A DNA stretch of 64,000 nt from Candidatus Deferrimicrobiaceae bacterium (GTDB lineage: Bacteria; Desulfobacterota; Deferrimicrobia; Deferrimicrobiales; Deferrimicrobiaceae), in contig DASXVV010000006.1 of NCBI GenBank assembly GCA_036504035.1, forward strand, positions 566,793 to 630,792, written 5' to 3'. Below are positions 28,106-36,625 of this stretch, piece by piece. Under the pieces are notes generated by a model. That model was not told the DNA's origin. It saw nothing but the letters and a program-made list of their open reading frames with translations, and ran no database searches. The position numbers were made by a program, and so were the translations under genes. How positions within the stretch are numbered: the stretch's first letter is position 1; each line of letters starts with the position of its first letter.

Positions 28106-29821
28106 ATGAGGAAATCCGTCGCGGCAATTGCTGCATCGGCCTGCCTCGCGTTGGCGGCAACCGCCGGCGCCGAGATCCGGCCCCACAGCTACACCTTCTC
28201 GCCGTTCCTCGGCGGATACACGTTCGAGGGCGACCACCACGTCGAGACCAGCTTCGTCTTCGGGGCGCGCCTCGGGTATGACTACACCAAGCGGGTCGGC
28301 GTCGAAGCGCTGATCGACTTCGGGAAGACCGAGACCCACGGGGTCGTTCCCAAGCGCGACGTCCGGCTGACGACCGCCGGGGTCGAAGGGCTCTACTACC
28401 TCATGCCCGACAGCAAGTTCGTGCCGTTCCTGGCCGGCGGCGTCCGCGGCGTCAAGATCGAGGACACCCAGAACCATGTGACCGGCGAAGACCTCGACAA
28501 GGAGCGCGTCGCCCTCACCTACGGCGTCGGCGCCAAGTATTTCCTGGCGCCCGAGATTGCGCTTCGCGCCGACGTTCGTCACCTCGTGCTGTTCGACGAG
28601 GGATGGAACAACCTCGAGTACACGCTGGGCCTCGCATGGGTGTTCGGCGGCAAGCCCGCGCCGGCACCTGCCCCCATCGCGCCTCCTCCGCCGCCCCCGG
28701 CGGCGCCCACGGCCTCCCTGTCCGCGAACCCGTCCTCGATCGAGGCCGGCAAGTGCGCGAACCTAGACTGGTCGACGACCAATGCGACCAGCGTCTCGAT
28801 CGACCAGGGCGTCGGCTCGGTCGGGACGAGCGGCTCGAAGCAGGTCTGCCCCACCGCCAGCACGAACTACACCATCACGGCCTCCGGCGCCGGCGGAACG
28901 GGCACCGCGTCCACGCAGCTCAACGTCACGCAGCCCCCGCCGCCACCGCCGCCCGCGGCGCCCACGGTTTCCATCGCTGCCAGCCCGGCCTCGATCGAGT
29001 CCGGCAAGTGCACGGACCTTTCCTGGTCCTCGTCCAACGCGACCAGCGCCTCGATCGACCAGGGCGTGGGGACCGTTCCTGTGAACGGTTCGAAGCAGGT
29101 CTGCCCCACCTCGAACGCGAACTACACGATCACGGCCTCGGGTGCGGGCGGCTCGCGGACCGCTTCCGCGCCGGTCACCGTCACGCAGCCCCCGCCGCCT
29201 GCCGCGCCTGCGGTGTCGATCTCGGCTTCCCCGGCGTCGATCCAGCAGGGCAACTGCACGAACCTGTCCTGGAACTCGTCCAACGCGACCAGCGCCTCGA
29301 TCGACCAGGGCGTGGGCGCCGTTTCGCCGAACGGCTCGAAGTCGGTCTGCCCCACCGCCAACACGAACTACACGATCACGGCTTCGGGCGCGGGAGGTTC
29401 GCGCACGGCAGTCACCGGGGTATCGGTGACCATGCCCCCGCCGAAGGAGCCCACCAAGGAAGAGCTCACGATCACGCTGGCGGTCGAGTTCGATACGGCC
29501 AAATCGGTCGTGAAGTCGCAGTACCAGCCCGAGCTCGCGCGGGTCGCCGAGTTTATGAAGAAATACCCGCAGGTCAAGGGCGTCATCGAAGGCCATACCG
29601 ACAACATCGGCAGCAAGGCCTATAACGAGAAACTCTCGCTCCAGCGCGCCAACGCGGTCAAGAAGCAGCTGGTCGAGAAGTACGGCATCGACGGGTCTCG
29701 GCTGACCACGGCCGGTTACGGTTTCTCCAAGCCGATCGCCGACAATGGCACCCCCGAGGGGCGTCAGAAGAACCGCCGCCTCGTGGCGAACTTCGACAAG
29801 GTCACGATCATCAAGCCGTAG
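28106..29821 (+). CDS. OmpA-family outer-membrane protein with three internal Cys-pair repeats
   Basis: A 571-residue exported protein. A signal peptide (1-22, ATAGA) is followed by an eight-strand barrel-like domain (about 23-185: YTFSPFLGGYTFEGD to LGLAWVFGG). A Pro/Ala linker leads to three repeats of about 77 residues, each with one 'GKC..L.WS..NAT..SIDQGVG' and one 'GSK.VCPT...NYTITASGAGG' block. These are Ig-like beta modules, each with two Cys that could form a disulfide. Residues about 455-571 are an OmpA C-terminal peptidoglycan-binding domain (VIEGHTDNIGSKAYNEKLSLQRA...NRRL). The protein ties the outer membrane to the cell wall. Strong ribosome site (GGGGGAGG). Confidence 0.93.
   Translation: MRKSVAAIAASACLALAATAGAEIRPHSYTFSPFLGGYTFEGDHHVETSFVFGARLGYDYTKRVGVEALIDFGKTETHGVVPKRDVRLTTAGVEGLYYLMPDSKFVPFLAGGVRGVKIEDTQNHVTGEDLDKERVALTYGVGAKYFLAPEIALRADVRHLVLFDEGWNNLEYTLGLAWVFGGKPAPAPAPIAPPPPPPAAPTASLSANPSSIEAGKCANLDWSTTNATSVSIDQGVGSVGTSGSKQVCPTASTNYTITASGAGGTGTASTQLNVTQPPPPPPPAAPTVSIAASPASIESGKCTDLSWSSSNATSASIDQGVGTVPVNGSKQVCPTSNANYTITASGAGGSRTASAPVTVTQPPPPAAPAVSISASPASIQQGNCTNLSWNSSNATSASIDQGVGAVSPNGSKSVCPTANTNYTITASGAGGSRTAVTGVSVTMPPPKEPTKEELTITLAVEFDTAKSVVKSQYQPELARVAEFMKKYPQVKGVIEGHTDNIGSKAYNEKLSLQRANAVKKQLVEKYGIDGSRLTTAGYGFSKPIADNGTPEGRQKNRRLVANFDKVTIIKP
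28706..29439 (+). repeat. Three tandem repeats inside the OmpA-family gene
   Basis: Units at 28706-28936, 28961-29190 and 29207-29439, separated by Pro-rich linkers coded by CCG/CCC runs. The protein units are nearly identical in their cores, and stretches such as the SIDQGVG block are also nearly identical in DNA, pointing to recent duplication or gene conversion. Confidence 0.9.
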
Positions 29822-29855
29822 CCGCCCGGCGCTTCCGGCGCCGACCGCACGGACC

Positions 29856-29892
29856 GGCCCGCGGGGTTTCACGACCCCGCGGGCCTTTTTTT
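29856..29892 (+). terminator. Rho-independent terminator after the OmpA-family gene
   Basis: A 12-bp GC-rich stem (GGCCCGCGGGGT/ACCCCGCGGGCC) with a 6-nt loop is followed by seven T. A textbook intrinsic terminator 35 nt after the stop codon. Confidence 0.93.
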
Positions 29893-29917
29893 GCATAAAA
29901 TTTGCGTACACCGGTTC

Positions 29918-29926
29918 TGATATAAT
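29918..29926 (+). promoter_or_regulatory. Extended -10 promoter of the corrinoid methyl-transfer operon
   Basis: TGATATAAT is a perfect extended -10 (TGn + TATAAT) placed after the terminator of the previous gene. The start ATG (29935) lies 8 nt after the hexamer, where transcription should begin, so the mRNA may be leaderless. No ribosome site is visible between. Confidence 0.6.
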
Positions 29927-29934
29927 TTTTCCCC

Positions 29935-30606
29935 ATGATGATCGAAGCCTATCGCGACCGATATTACGACGCCGTATTCGACACCGACCGCGCCCTGGCG
30001 CTGGCGGTCGTCGACGAGGCGCTCGCGGGGGGCGCCACGCCCGAGCAGGTTGTGTTCGAAATCGTCGTGCCCGCCATCGAGCGGATGATCAAGTCGTTCA
30101 CGGAAGACTTCGACGCCACGCTCGCCCAGCATTTCCTCGCCTCCCAGATCGCGGTCGAGGTGACCGACGCGATGTTGCCCCGGTTCGCCCGGGCGCCCGA
30201 GATCGTCGGGCGCGTCGTGATCGGCACGGCGCGGGGCGACTTCCACGGGCTCGGCAAGAAGATCGTCTCCGGATGCCTCAAGGCGAAGATGATCCAGGTC
30301 GTCGACCTCGGCCTCAACGTCGAGCCCGCGCGGTTCGTCGACGAGGCGGTCGCGCAGGGGGCCTCGGTCATCGGCATCTCCTCGATGATGATCCACACGG
30401 CGCGGGGGGCCGATGGGCCATCGGGGGTTCGTGCCCTGCTCGACGCGCGAGGACTTTCCGGCCGCATCAAACTGGTGGTCGGCGGGGCCCCCTATCGCTT
30501 CGATCCCGACCTCTACAAGACCGTGGGCGCCGACGGCTGGGCGGCGGACGGCATGGCGGCCGCCCGGGTGGTCGCGGATTTCATCGCGGCGGTCAAGACG
30601 GCATGA
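29935..30606 (+). CDS. Corrinoid (B12-binding) methyl-carrier protein
   Basis: A 223-residue protein of the MtaC/MtbC/MttC type that carries a methyl group on cobalamin between a substrate methyltransferase and an acceptor. Residues about 5-90 form the helical cap (B12-binding_2). The cobalt lower-axial-ligand motif is GDFHGLG with His104 (DxHxxG), followed by a Rossmann B12 domain with VDLGLNV, GISSMMIHTA and VVGGAPYR. Adjacent ATGs (29935, 29938) are both possible. The stop overlaps the next start (ATGA), joining it to a UroD-family methyltransferase. Substrate unknown. Confidence 0.9.
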   Translation: MMIEAYRDRYYDAVFDTDRALALAVVDEALAGGATPEQVVFEIVVPAIERMIKSFTEDFDATLAQHFLASQIAVEVTDAMLPRFARAPEIVGRVVIGTARGDFHGLGKKIVSGCLKAKMIQVVDLGLNVEPARFVDEAVAQGASVIGISSMMIHTARGADGPSGVRALLDARGLSGRIKLVVGGAPYRFDPDLYKTVGADGWAADGMAAARVVADFIAAVKTA

Positions 30607-31643
30607 CCGGGACGGAGCGCTTCTCGGCGCTGGCGGAGGGCCGCCTGCCTGACCGGGTGCCGGTGCTGTGCAACCTGCTCGACCAGGGCGCCCGCGAGCT
30701 GGGCATGACGCAGCGGCAATACTATTCGCGCGCCGGGCACGTGGCCGAGGGGCAGCTCCGGATGCGCGAGAAATACGGCTACGACGTCCTGTGGGGCTAT
30801 TTCTACGTCGGACGGGAAGCCGAGGTGCTGGGCTGCCGGAAGATGCTCTGGTCGGAGAACGGCGCCCCGAACGTCGGCCACCTGGTGATCCGGGAGCCGG
30901 AAGACATCGAGCGGCTGGAGATTCCGAAGGACCTCTCCGCCATCCCCGCGTTCCGGGAACAGCTCGAATGCATCCGGCTGCTCAAGGAGGCCGCGGGCGG
31001 GCGAACGCCCGTCCTGTCCGCCGTCACCGGCTCGGTGACGCTTCCGTCGATCCTGATGGGGATGGACCACTGGATGCGGCTCCTGCTGACGGGGCCGGTG
31101 TCGCTGCGCGAGGAGCTGCTGTCGAAATGCTCCGATTTCTGCACCCGACAGGTGCGGGCACTCCGGGAAGCGGGCGCCGATTTCGTCGCTTACACGAATC
31201 CGGTCGCCTCGGCCGATTTCCTGACGCCGCGCCTCTTCCGCGAGCTTGCGCTTCCGACGATTTGCCGCGACATCGAGGCCGTCGGCCCGGCCGGCATCGT
31301 CTATTTCTGCGGCGGCGGGCGCATCCTGCCGACGATCGCGCCGATCCGCGAGGCCACAGGCCTGGACGCCTTCTACCTCAACCCGTTCGACGACGTCGCC
31401 GAGGCAAAACGACTGCTCGCCGGGCAAGGAATGTGCATCGGCGCCATCAACGACATCCGGCTGATCGACGGCTCGCCCGAAGAGATCCGCGCCGACGTGC
31501 GACGGATCATGGCGGCGGGAGCGCCCGGCGGCAACTTCCTGTTCGGGACGCTTCTGATGCCCGCGATGATCCCCGACGACAGCATCCGGGTCATGATCGA
31601 TGCGGCGCACGAATTCGGCGAGTACGGGCTTGTTGGTGTCTGA
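30603..31643 (+). CDS. UroD-family corrinoid methyltransferase (MtaA/CmuA-like)
   Basis: A 346-residue TIM-barrel protein of the uroporphyrinogen-decarboxylase superfamily. Unlike true HemE it lacks the RQAGRYLP motif. It carries the methyltransferase-type AVTGSVTLPSILMG and GIVYFCGGG segments, the latter with a Cys that may be a zinc ligand. Such enzymes transfer methyl groups between a corrinoid protein and a thiol or other acceptor. Coupled by ATGA to the corrinoid gene, and followed by DUF1638. The methyl donor could be a methoxylated aromatic, a methylamine or another compound; the window holds no substrate-specific MtaB/MtmB-type gene to decide. Confidence 0.83.
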   Translation: MTGTERFSALAEGRLPDRVPVLCNLLDQGARELGMTQRQYYSRAGHVAEGQLRMREKYGYDVLWGYFYVGREAEVLGCRKMLWSENGAPNVGHLVIREPEDIERLEIPKDLSAIPAFREQLECIRLLKEAAGGRTPVLSAVTGSVTLPSILMGMDHWMRLLLTGPVSLREELLSKCSDFCTRQVRALREAGADFVAYTNPVASADFLTPRLFRELALPTICRDIEAVGPAGIVYFCGGGRILPTIAPIREATGLDAFYLNPFDDVAEAKRLLAGQGMCIGAINDIRLIDGSPEEIRADVRRIMAAGAPGGNFLFGTLLMPAMIPDDSIRVMIDAAHEFGEYGLVGV

Positions 31644-32241
31644 CCCCGGGCCGCCGGGCGAACGGAAGCTGCTCCTCGGCTGCGGCATTCTCCGCAAGGA
31701 AATCGAGTTCCTGGTCGGGAAAAACCGCTGGCCCGTGGAAACCCTCTTCCTCGACTCCGCACTCCACGTCAGCTTCAACCGGCTGTCGACCGCGCTCGAG
31801 CGATCCCTCGCCCGGTCCGCCGGCCGCGACGTCGTCGTGTTCTACGGCGCCTGCCACCCGCTGATGGAGCCGATGCTCGCGGCGGCCCGGACCCGGCGAA
31901 CCGTCGGACAGAACTGCGTCGATATCCTGCTCGGCAACGCCCGGTTCACCGAGGCGCTCGCCTCGGGCGCCTTCTTCCTGCTGGAAGACTGGGTCCTGCG
32001 CTGGGAGTCGATCATGGCCCGTACCTTCGGGAGCGACCTGTCGATCCGGCGCGACATCTTCCAGTCCTCCCACACCCACCTGCTGGCGCTGAAAACCCCC
32101 TGCTCGGGCGATTTCTCGGCCGAGGCCGAGGCGATCGGCGCCTCGCTGTCGCTGCCGGTCCGCTGGGCGGAAGTGTCGCTCGATCCCCTTGAGCGTACGC
32201 TCGCGCAAGCGCTGTTCGGAGAGGAGCCGGGCGATGGATGA
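31636..32241 (+). CDS. DUF1638 protein associated with corrinoid methyl transfer
   Basis: A protein of about 201 residues starting with LLLGCGILRKEIEFLVGKN and containing VVVFYGACHPLME and TVGQNCVDILLG, which match DUF1638. The conserved Cys and His residues could bind metal. DUF1638 genes are often found beside corrinoid proteins and UroD-type methyltransferases, as here. The frame overlaps the methyltransferase end; GTG 31636 (or TTG 31633) gives an overlap of about 8 nt. The exact activity of the family is not established. Confidence 0.78.
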   Translation: MSDPGPPGERKLLLGCGILRKEIEFLVGKNRWPVETLFLDSALHVSFNRLSTALERSLARSAGRDVVVFYGACHPLMEPMLAAARTRRTVGQNCVDILLGNARFTEALASGAFFLLEDWVLRWESIMARTFGSDLSIRRDIFQSSHTHLLALKTPCSGDFSAEAEAIGASLSLPVRWAEVSLDPLERTLAQALFGEEPGDG

Positions 32242-34339
32242 CCTCGTGACGATCCCCGCCGCCGAGCTAGCGGCGCTTCGCGAGCGGGTTACCCGGCTTT
32301 CCCGCGAGAAGGCGCACTACGCCCTGGTCAACGACATCATCAACCGGCTCGGGGCGGTCGCCGGGCTCGACGATGTGGTCGACCACATCCTGACCACGCT
32401 GATGAACACGATCGGCGGCGCCAACCTGCTGCTTTACTACCGGGTCGAAGAGGAGCTGTTCCTTGCCGACGTCTACGGCCGCCGCGAACGGATCACCGAG
32501 ATCGAGGATCCCCTCGTGCGCGAGGTGTTCCTGACGCGGGAGGCTTCCGGCGATGTCCCCGGCGTCCCGCGAGCGGGGCTTCTGGCCGGCAGCGACCGGT
32601 CGGGCGCGGTCTGGCTGTTTCCCCTCCTGGCCGGAAACGACCTGATCGGCGTCTTCAAGATGGAAGGCATGCTGCTCGAAGGTTCCGAGATGCGCAGCCA
32701 GCTCCAGGTCGTGTTCCATTACGCCGCCATGACGCTTCGGGGCGAGATCCAGAACTACAGCCGGCTCCGGGCGGCGTTCGAGGCTTTGCGCCATAGCGAA
32801 GAGCGGTTCCGCAGCGTCGTCGACACCGCGCACGACGGGATCCTTCTGATCGACGGCCAGGGAAGGGTCGTCTTCTGGAACCAGGCAGCCGAGGCGATCT
32901 TCGGGTACACCGCGGCCGAGGCCGGCGGGCGCGACCTGACGTTCATTATCCCCGAGGCGTCCCGCGACCGGCATCTGGAGCGCTTCGCGCGGCTCAGGGG
33001 CGAAGAGGAAGGGGCGCCCCCGGGGAAGGTGACAACGGTCGAGGGGGTGCGCAAGGACGGGAGCGCCATCCCGCTCGAGCTGTCTCTCGCGTCCTGGCGG
33101 GGGGGCGGGGAGGTCTTCTGCACGGCTGTCGTCCGGGACATCCGCGAGCGGCGCGCGGCGGAGGAGGCCCTTCGCTTCTCCGAGGAGCAGTTGCGGCAGG
33201 CGATGAAGATGGAAGCCGTGGGAAGGCTGGCCGGCGGCGTCGCCCACGATTTCAACAACCTGTTGACGGTCATCAATGGCTACGGGGAGATGGTCCTGCG
33301 CCGTTTGCCGCCGGATTCCCCCATTCGCCGGGAGATCGAGGAAATCCGTCTCGCCGGCGTCCGGGCCGCCGCGCTGACCCAGCAGCTGCTCGCGTTCAGC
33401 CGGAGGCAGGTGATGCAGCCCCGGCCGCTCGACCTGGACCAGGTCGTTCGGGGAATGGTCGAGATGCTGCGCCGCTTGATCGGGGAGGACATCCTGCTGA
33501 CCGTCGATCCGTCCGGTGCTCCCTGCATCGTGATGGCCGACGAGGGACAGGTCGCGCAGGTCGTGGCGAATCTCGCCGTCAATGCGCGCGACGCGATGCC
33601 GGAAGGGGGGAAGCTGGCGATCCGGATCGGGAGGGTGACCCCTGACGCGCAATTCCTGCGCCGGCACCCGGACGCGGCCGGGCTTCCGCACGCGGTGCTC
33701 AGCGTTTCCGACACCGGGTGCGGCATGGATTCCGCCACGCGGGCGCACCTGTTCGAGCCGTTCTTCACGACCAAATCGATCGGAAAGGGGACGGGGCTGG
33801 GGTTGTCGACCGTCTACGGCATCGTCTCCCAGAGCGGCGGTCACATTGAGGTCGAGAGCAAGCCCGGGGAGGGAAGCGTGTTCTCGATCTTCCTGCCCGT
33901 CGTGGCCGACGCGATCGTCTCCGGTGCCCCGACTCCCGGCGACGACATGCCCCGCGGCAGCGAGACGATCCTGTTCGTCGAGGACGAGCCGGCGATCCGG
34001 GCGCTGGTCCGGGAGGTCCTCGGCTCGCTCGGCTACACCGTGATCGTGGCCGAGAACGGCGTCGACGCACTCGAGCGCTTCGAGGGCCATCCCCGCGCCA
34101 TCGACCTGCTGGTCACCGACGTCGTGATGCCGCGCATGAACGGCCGGGAACTGGCGTCCCGCCTCCAGGAGCGCGACCCGCGGCTGCGTCTCCTCTTCAT
34201 CTCGGGCTACACCGACCACGATTCGGTCCGCCCGGGCTCGTTCCCGCCCGGTTCCCTGTTCCTCCAGAAGCCGTTCGCACCCGACGTGCTGGCGCGGAAG
34301 GTCCGCGAGGCGCTGGCCGACCGTCCGACCTTCCGGTAA
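32234..34339 (+). CDS. Soluble hybrid histidine kinase (GAF-PAS-kinase-receiver)
   Basis: A 701-residue cytoplasmic kinase with no membrane segment. A short coiled coil (residues 1-30) is followed by a GAF-like domain (about 35-170) and a PAS domain (about 188-305: [21 protein letters not shown]). His338 sits in GGVAHDFNN. The ATPase motifs are [25 protein letters not shown] and [10 protein letters not shown] receiver with Asp629 in [13 protein letters not shown] ends the protein. ATG 32234 overlaps the DUF1638 stop by 8 nt with GGAGAGGAG upstream, so it is translationally tied to the corrinoid operon. That makes it a likely sensor for that pathway; the output regulator is not adjacent. Confidence 0.92.
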   Translation: MDDLVTIPAAELAALRERVTRLSREKAHYALVNDIINRLGAVAGLDDVVDHILTTLMNTIGGANLLLYYRVEEELFLADVYGRRERITEIEDPLVREVFLTREASGDVPGVPRAGLLAGSDRSGAVWLFPLLAGNDLIGVFKMEGMLLEGSEMRSQLQVVFHYAAMTLRGEIQNYSRLRAAFEALRHSEERFRSVVDTAHDGILLIDGQGRVVFWNQAAEAIFGYTAAEAGGRDLTFIIPEASRDRHLERFARLRGEEEGAPPGKVTTVEGVRKDGSAIPLELSLASWRGGGEVFCTAVVRDIRERRAAEEALRFSEEQLRQAMKMEAVGRLAGGVAHDFNNLLTVINGYGEMVLRRLPPDSPIRREIEEIRLAGVRAAALTQQLLAFSRRQVMQPRPLDLDQVVRGMVEMLRRLIGEDILLTVDPSGAPCIVMADEGQVAQVVANLAVNARDAMPEGGKLAIRIGRVTPDAQFLRRHPDAAGLPHAVLSVSDTGCGMDSATRAHLFEPFFTTKSIGKGTGLGLSTVYGIVSQSGGHIEVESKPGEGSVFSIFLPVVADAIVSGAPTPGDDMPRGSETILFVEDEPAIRALVREVLGSLGYTVIVAENGVDALERFEGHPRAIDLLVTDVVMPRMNGRELASRLQERDPRLRLLFISGYTDHDSVRPGSFPPGSLFLQKPFAPDVLARKVREALADRPTFR

Positions 34340-34369
34340 ATAGGAGTGGTTTGCAGGATTCCGTAGCAT

Positions 34370-34375
34370 TATAGT
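34370..34375 (+). promoter_or_regulatory. -10 box candidate before a leaderless kinase gene
   Basis: TATAGT ends 6 nt before the GTG start at 34382, so transcription would begin at or within a base of the start codon. No ribosome site precedes the GTG. Confidence 0.4.
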
Positions 34376-34381
34376 TTTCCT

Positions 34382-36625
34382 GTGAACGTATTACTGGATA
34401 TCCTGACGCAATTCGGCGGCGGAGGGGCGGAACCCGTCCAGGGCGCCGTCCGCTACCTGCTGCCCGGCTTTTTCTGGGGAGGCCTGGCGCTGGTGGCCTT
34501 CGTCCATTGGCGCGCCGTCCGGGAGCGGCGCGACCGCCTGGTCGGGATCGCGGCGCTGGTCGGGTTGTCCCGGGAATTGTTCCTGTTCGTCGCCGTCTAC
34601 GGCAGCAGCAGGGGATGGATCCCGGTGCTTCCGCTCCTCCGGCTGACCCCGCCGTTGGAACACGCCGCGACGCTCCTGTCCAGCGCCCTGATCTGCTACG
34701 CCTTCATCCGCTGCCTCCTGAGATGGCCCCCGATGCCCCGCGCGCCGATGGCGCTGCTGCTGGCGGGGATGGGGCTGATCTTCGCCGGGGTGCTTTATGC
34801 CTGGGCGCGGCAGGTGCAGGCGATCCCGGCGTCGCCCTTCGTCGCGTTCCCGGGCCACCTGGTCCTGCATGTCGCGGGGACGTTCCTCCTGGCTGCGCTC
34901 CTGGCTTCCGCTCTGTCCGAGATCTTCTGGGGACGGCGCCGCGTCCCGGTCGTGCTGCTGATCGCGATGCTGTTCCTGCTGACGGACGAAGGAATCCCGG
35001 TGGCCGCCGCCATGGCAGGCGACGACCACCTTGCGCTGCTCGTTCCCATCCAGTACAACCTGCACCTTTGGGCAATCCCGCTGTTCATCGCCGTCTACTG
35101 GCAGGAGTTGCGACTGCGCATGGAGGAGGCCGAGAAAACGCGCTCCGGCTTCTTCGAGCTGAGCCCCGGCCTGTTGTGCGTCGCGACCATGGACGGCACC
35201 ATCCGGTTCGCCAACCCGGCGTCGCTCCGAATCCTGGGGATCTCGCCCGCGGCGCTGGCGGGCCGCTCGCTGTCCGAGTTCTGCCGGCCGCCCGGCCCGG
35301 ACGTCTTCGACCTGTCGATGCTCCAGAAGACGTCCGATGCCGTGCACGTCGAGGCGCCTCACGCGTTTCCCGGAGAAAAGGCCGAGCGTTGGCTCCACTG
35401 GACGTTCCGGGCGGAGCCGCGGGGGAGCCGCATCTTCGCCATGGCCACCGACGCCACGGCGCAGAAACGAGCGCACGATTCGCTGCTGCGCAGCGAGGAG
35501 ATGCTGCGCCACTCCACCAAGATGGAGGCGATCGGCCGGCTGGCCGGCGGCATCTCGCACGATTTCAACAACCTCCTCACCGCGATCCTCGGCTACTGCG
35601 AGCTGATCGATTCCCACTGCGAAGACACCGGGCGCATCCGGAAGGACGCCGGAGAGATCCGGAAGGCGGCCGAGCGGGCGGCCGCGCTGACCCGGCAGCT
35701 GCTTGCCTTCAGCCGGCGGCAACAGATGCGGCCCCGCGCGATGGACCTCAACGAAACGCTTCTGTCGATGGGCGGCCTCATGCAGCGGCTGATCGGCGAA
35801 GATATCGCGCTCGTCGCGCGCCCCGGCGCGGGCCTTGCGAAAGTGAAGGCCGACCCCGGCCAGGTCGAACAGGTCATCGTCAACCTGGTCGTCAATGCCC
35901 GGGACGCCATGCCCCAGGGGGGACAAATCATCCTGTCGACGCGAAACGGGGATGCGAAGGATGCCGTCGTCCTCGAGGTCCGCGACACCGGATGCGGCAT
36001 GGACGCGGAGACGCAGGCCCGAATCTTCGAGCCTTTCTTCACGACCAAGGAGGTCGGGAAAGGGACGGGGCTCGGATTGTCGACCGTCTACGGGATCGTC
36101 CAGCAAAGTGGGGGCAGCATCCGCGTGTCGAGCGCGCCCGGGGCCGGAACGACGTTCACCGTGTCGTTTCCGATGGCGGGGGACGAAATCATCGAAGGGG
36201 CCGCGCCGCCGCCGGACGAACCGGTTCCGATTCCGACGCGCGAGCGGATCCTGCTGGTCGAGGATGAGGATGCCGTGCGCGACATGGTGAGACAGAGCCT
36301 GCAAATGCATGGCTATGTCGTGCGCGAAGCGAGCGACGGCCGGTCCGCGCTCGCGATCTACGAAATTGAGCGCGGCGCCTTCGACATGGTGCTGACCGAC
36401 GTGGTGATGCCGGGGATGAGCGGCGGGGAGCTGGCGGCGGCGCTGCGGGTGATCGATCCCGCGGTCCGGGTGCTGTTCATGTCGGGTTATTCCGACGACG
36501 CGCTGGTCAGCCGCGGGGTCTCGGGCTCCGGGATGGCGTTCATCGAGAAGCCGTTCACGCAGGAAGCGTTGGCGAAAAAGGTCCGGGAGGTCCTCGGGAC
36601 GGGAGCGCCCGCAGCGGCCTCCTAG
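34382..36625 (+). CDS. Membrane hybrid histidine kinase with seven-helix N-terminal sensor
   Basis: A 747-residue kinase. Residues about 25-245 contain about seven hydrophobic helices (for example YLLPGFFWGGLALVAF and LVLHVAGTFLLAALLAS), a MASE-like integral sensor. A PAS-like domain follows (about 250-370, with LLCVATMDGTIRFANPAS). His393 is in GGISHDFNN. The ATPase has [25 protein letters not shown] and GTGLGLSTV. The receiver has Asp673 in MVLTDVVMPGMSG. The start is GTG with no ribosome site. It is convergent with rlmD, and the two stop codons share the four bases CTAG. No partner regulator is adjacent. Confidence 0.9.
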   Translation: MNVLLDILTQFGGGGAEPVQGAVRYLLPGFFWGGLALVAFVHWRAVRERRDRLVGIAALVGLSRELFLFVAVYGSSRGWIPVLPLLRLTPPLEHAATLLSSALICYAFIRCLLRWPPMPRAPMALLLAGMGLIFAGVLYAWARQVQAIPASPFVAFPGHLVLHVAGTFLLAALLASALSEIFWGRRRVPVVLLIAMLFLLTDEGIPVAAAMAGDDHLALLVPIQYNLHLWAIPLFIAVYWQELRLRMEEAEKTRSGFFELSPGLLCVATMDGTIRFANPASLRILGISPAALAGRSLSEFCRPPGPDVFDLSMLQKTSDAVHVEAPHAFPGEKAERWLHWTFRAEPRGSRIFAMATDATAQKRAHDSLLRSEEMLRHSTKMEAIGRLAGGISHDFNNLLTAILGYCELIDSHCEDTGRIRKDAGEIRKAAERAAALTRQLLAFSRRQQMRPRAMDLNETLLSMGGLMQRLIGEDIALVARPGAGLAKVKADPGQVEQVIVNLVVNARDAMPQGGQIILSTRNGDAKDAVVLEVRDTGCGMDAETQARIFEPFFTTKEVGKGTGLGLSTVYGIVQQSGGSIRVSSAPGAGTTFTVSFPMAGDEIIEGAAPPPDEPVPIPTRERILLVEDEDAVRDMVRQSLQMHGYVVREASDGRSALAIYEIERGAFDMVLTDVVMPGMSGGELAAALRVIDPAVRVLFMSGYSDDALVSRGVSGSGMAFIEKPFTQEALAKKVREVLGTGAPAAAS

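Noticed and set aside
28690-28740. Frameshift or assembly error at the proline-rich CCG runs of the OmpA-family gene
   Set aside because: The frame stays open and the domains on both sides are in the same frame.
30603-31643. Second uroporphyrinogen decarboxylase (hemE paralogue)
   Set aside because: It lacks the RQAGRYLP substrate-binding motif and is coupled to a corrinoid protein, so a methyltransferase role fits better.
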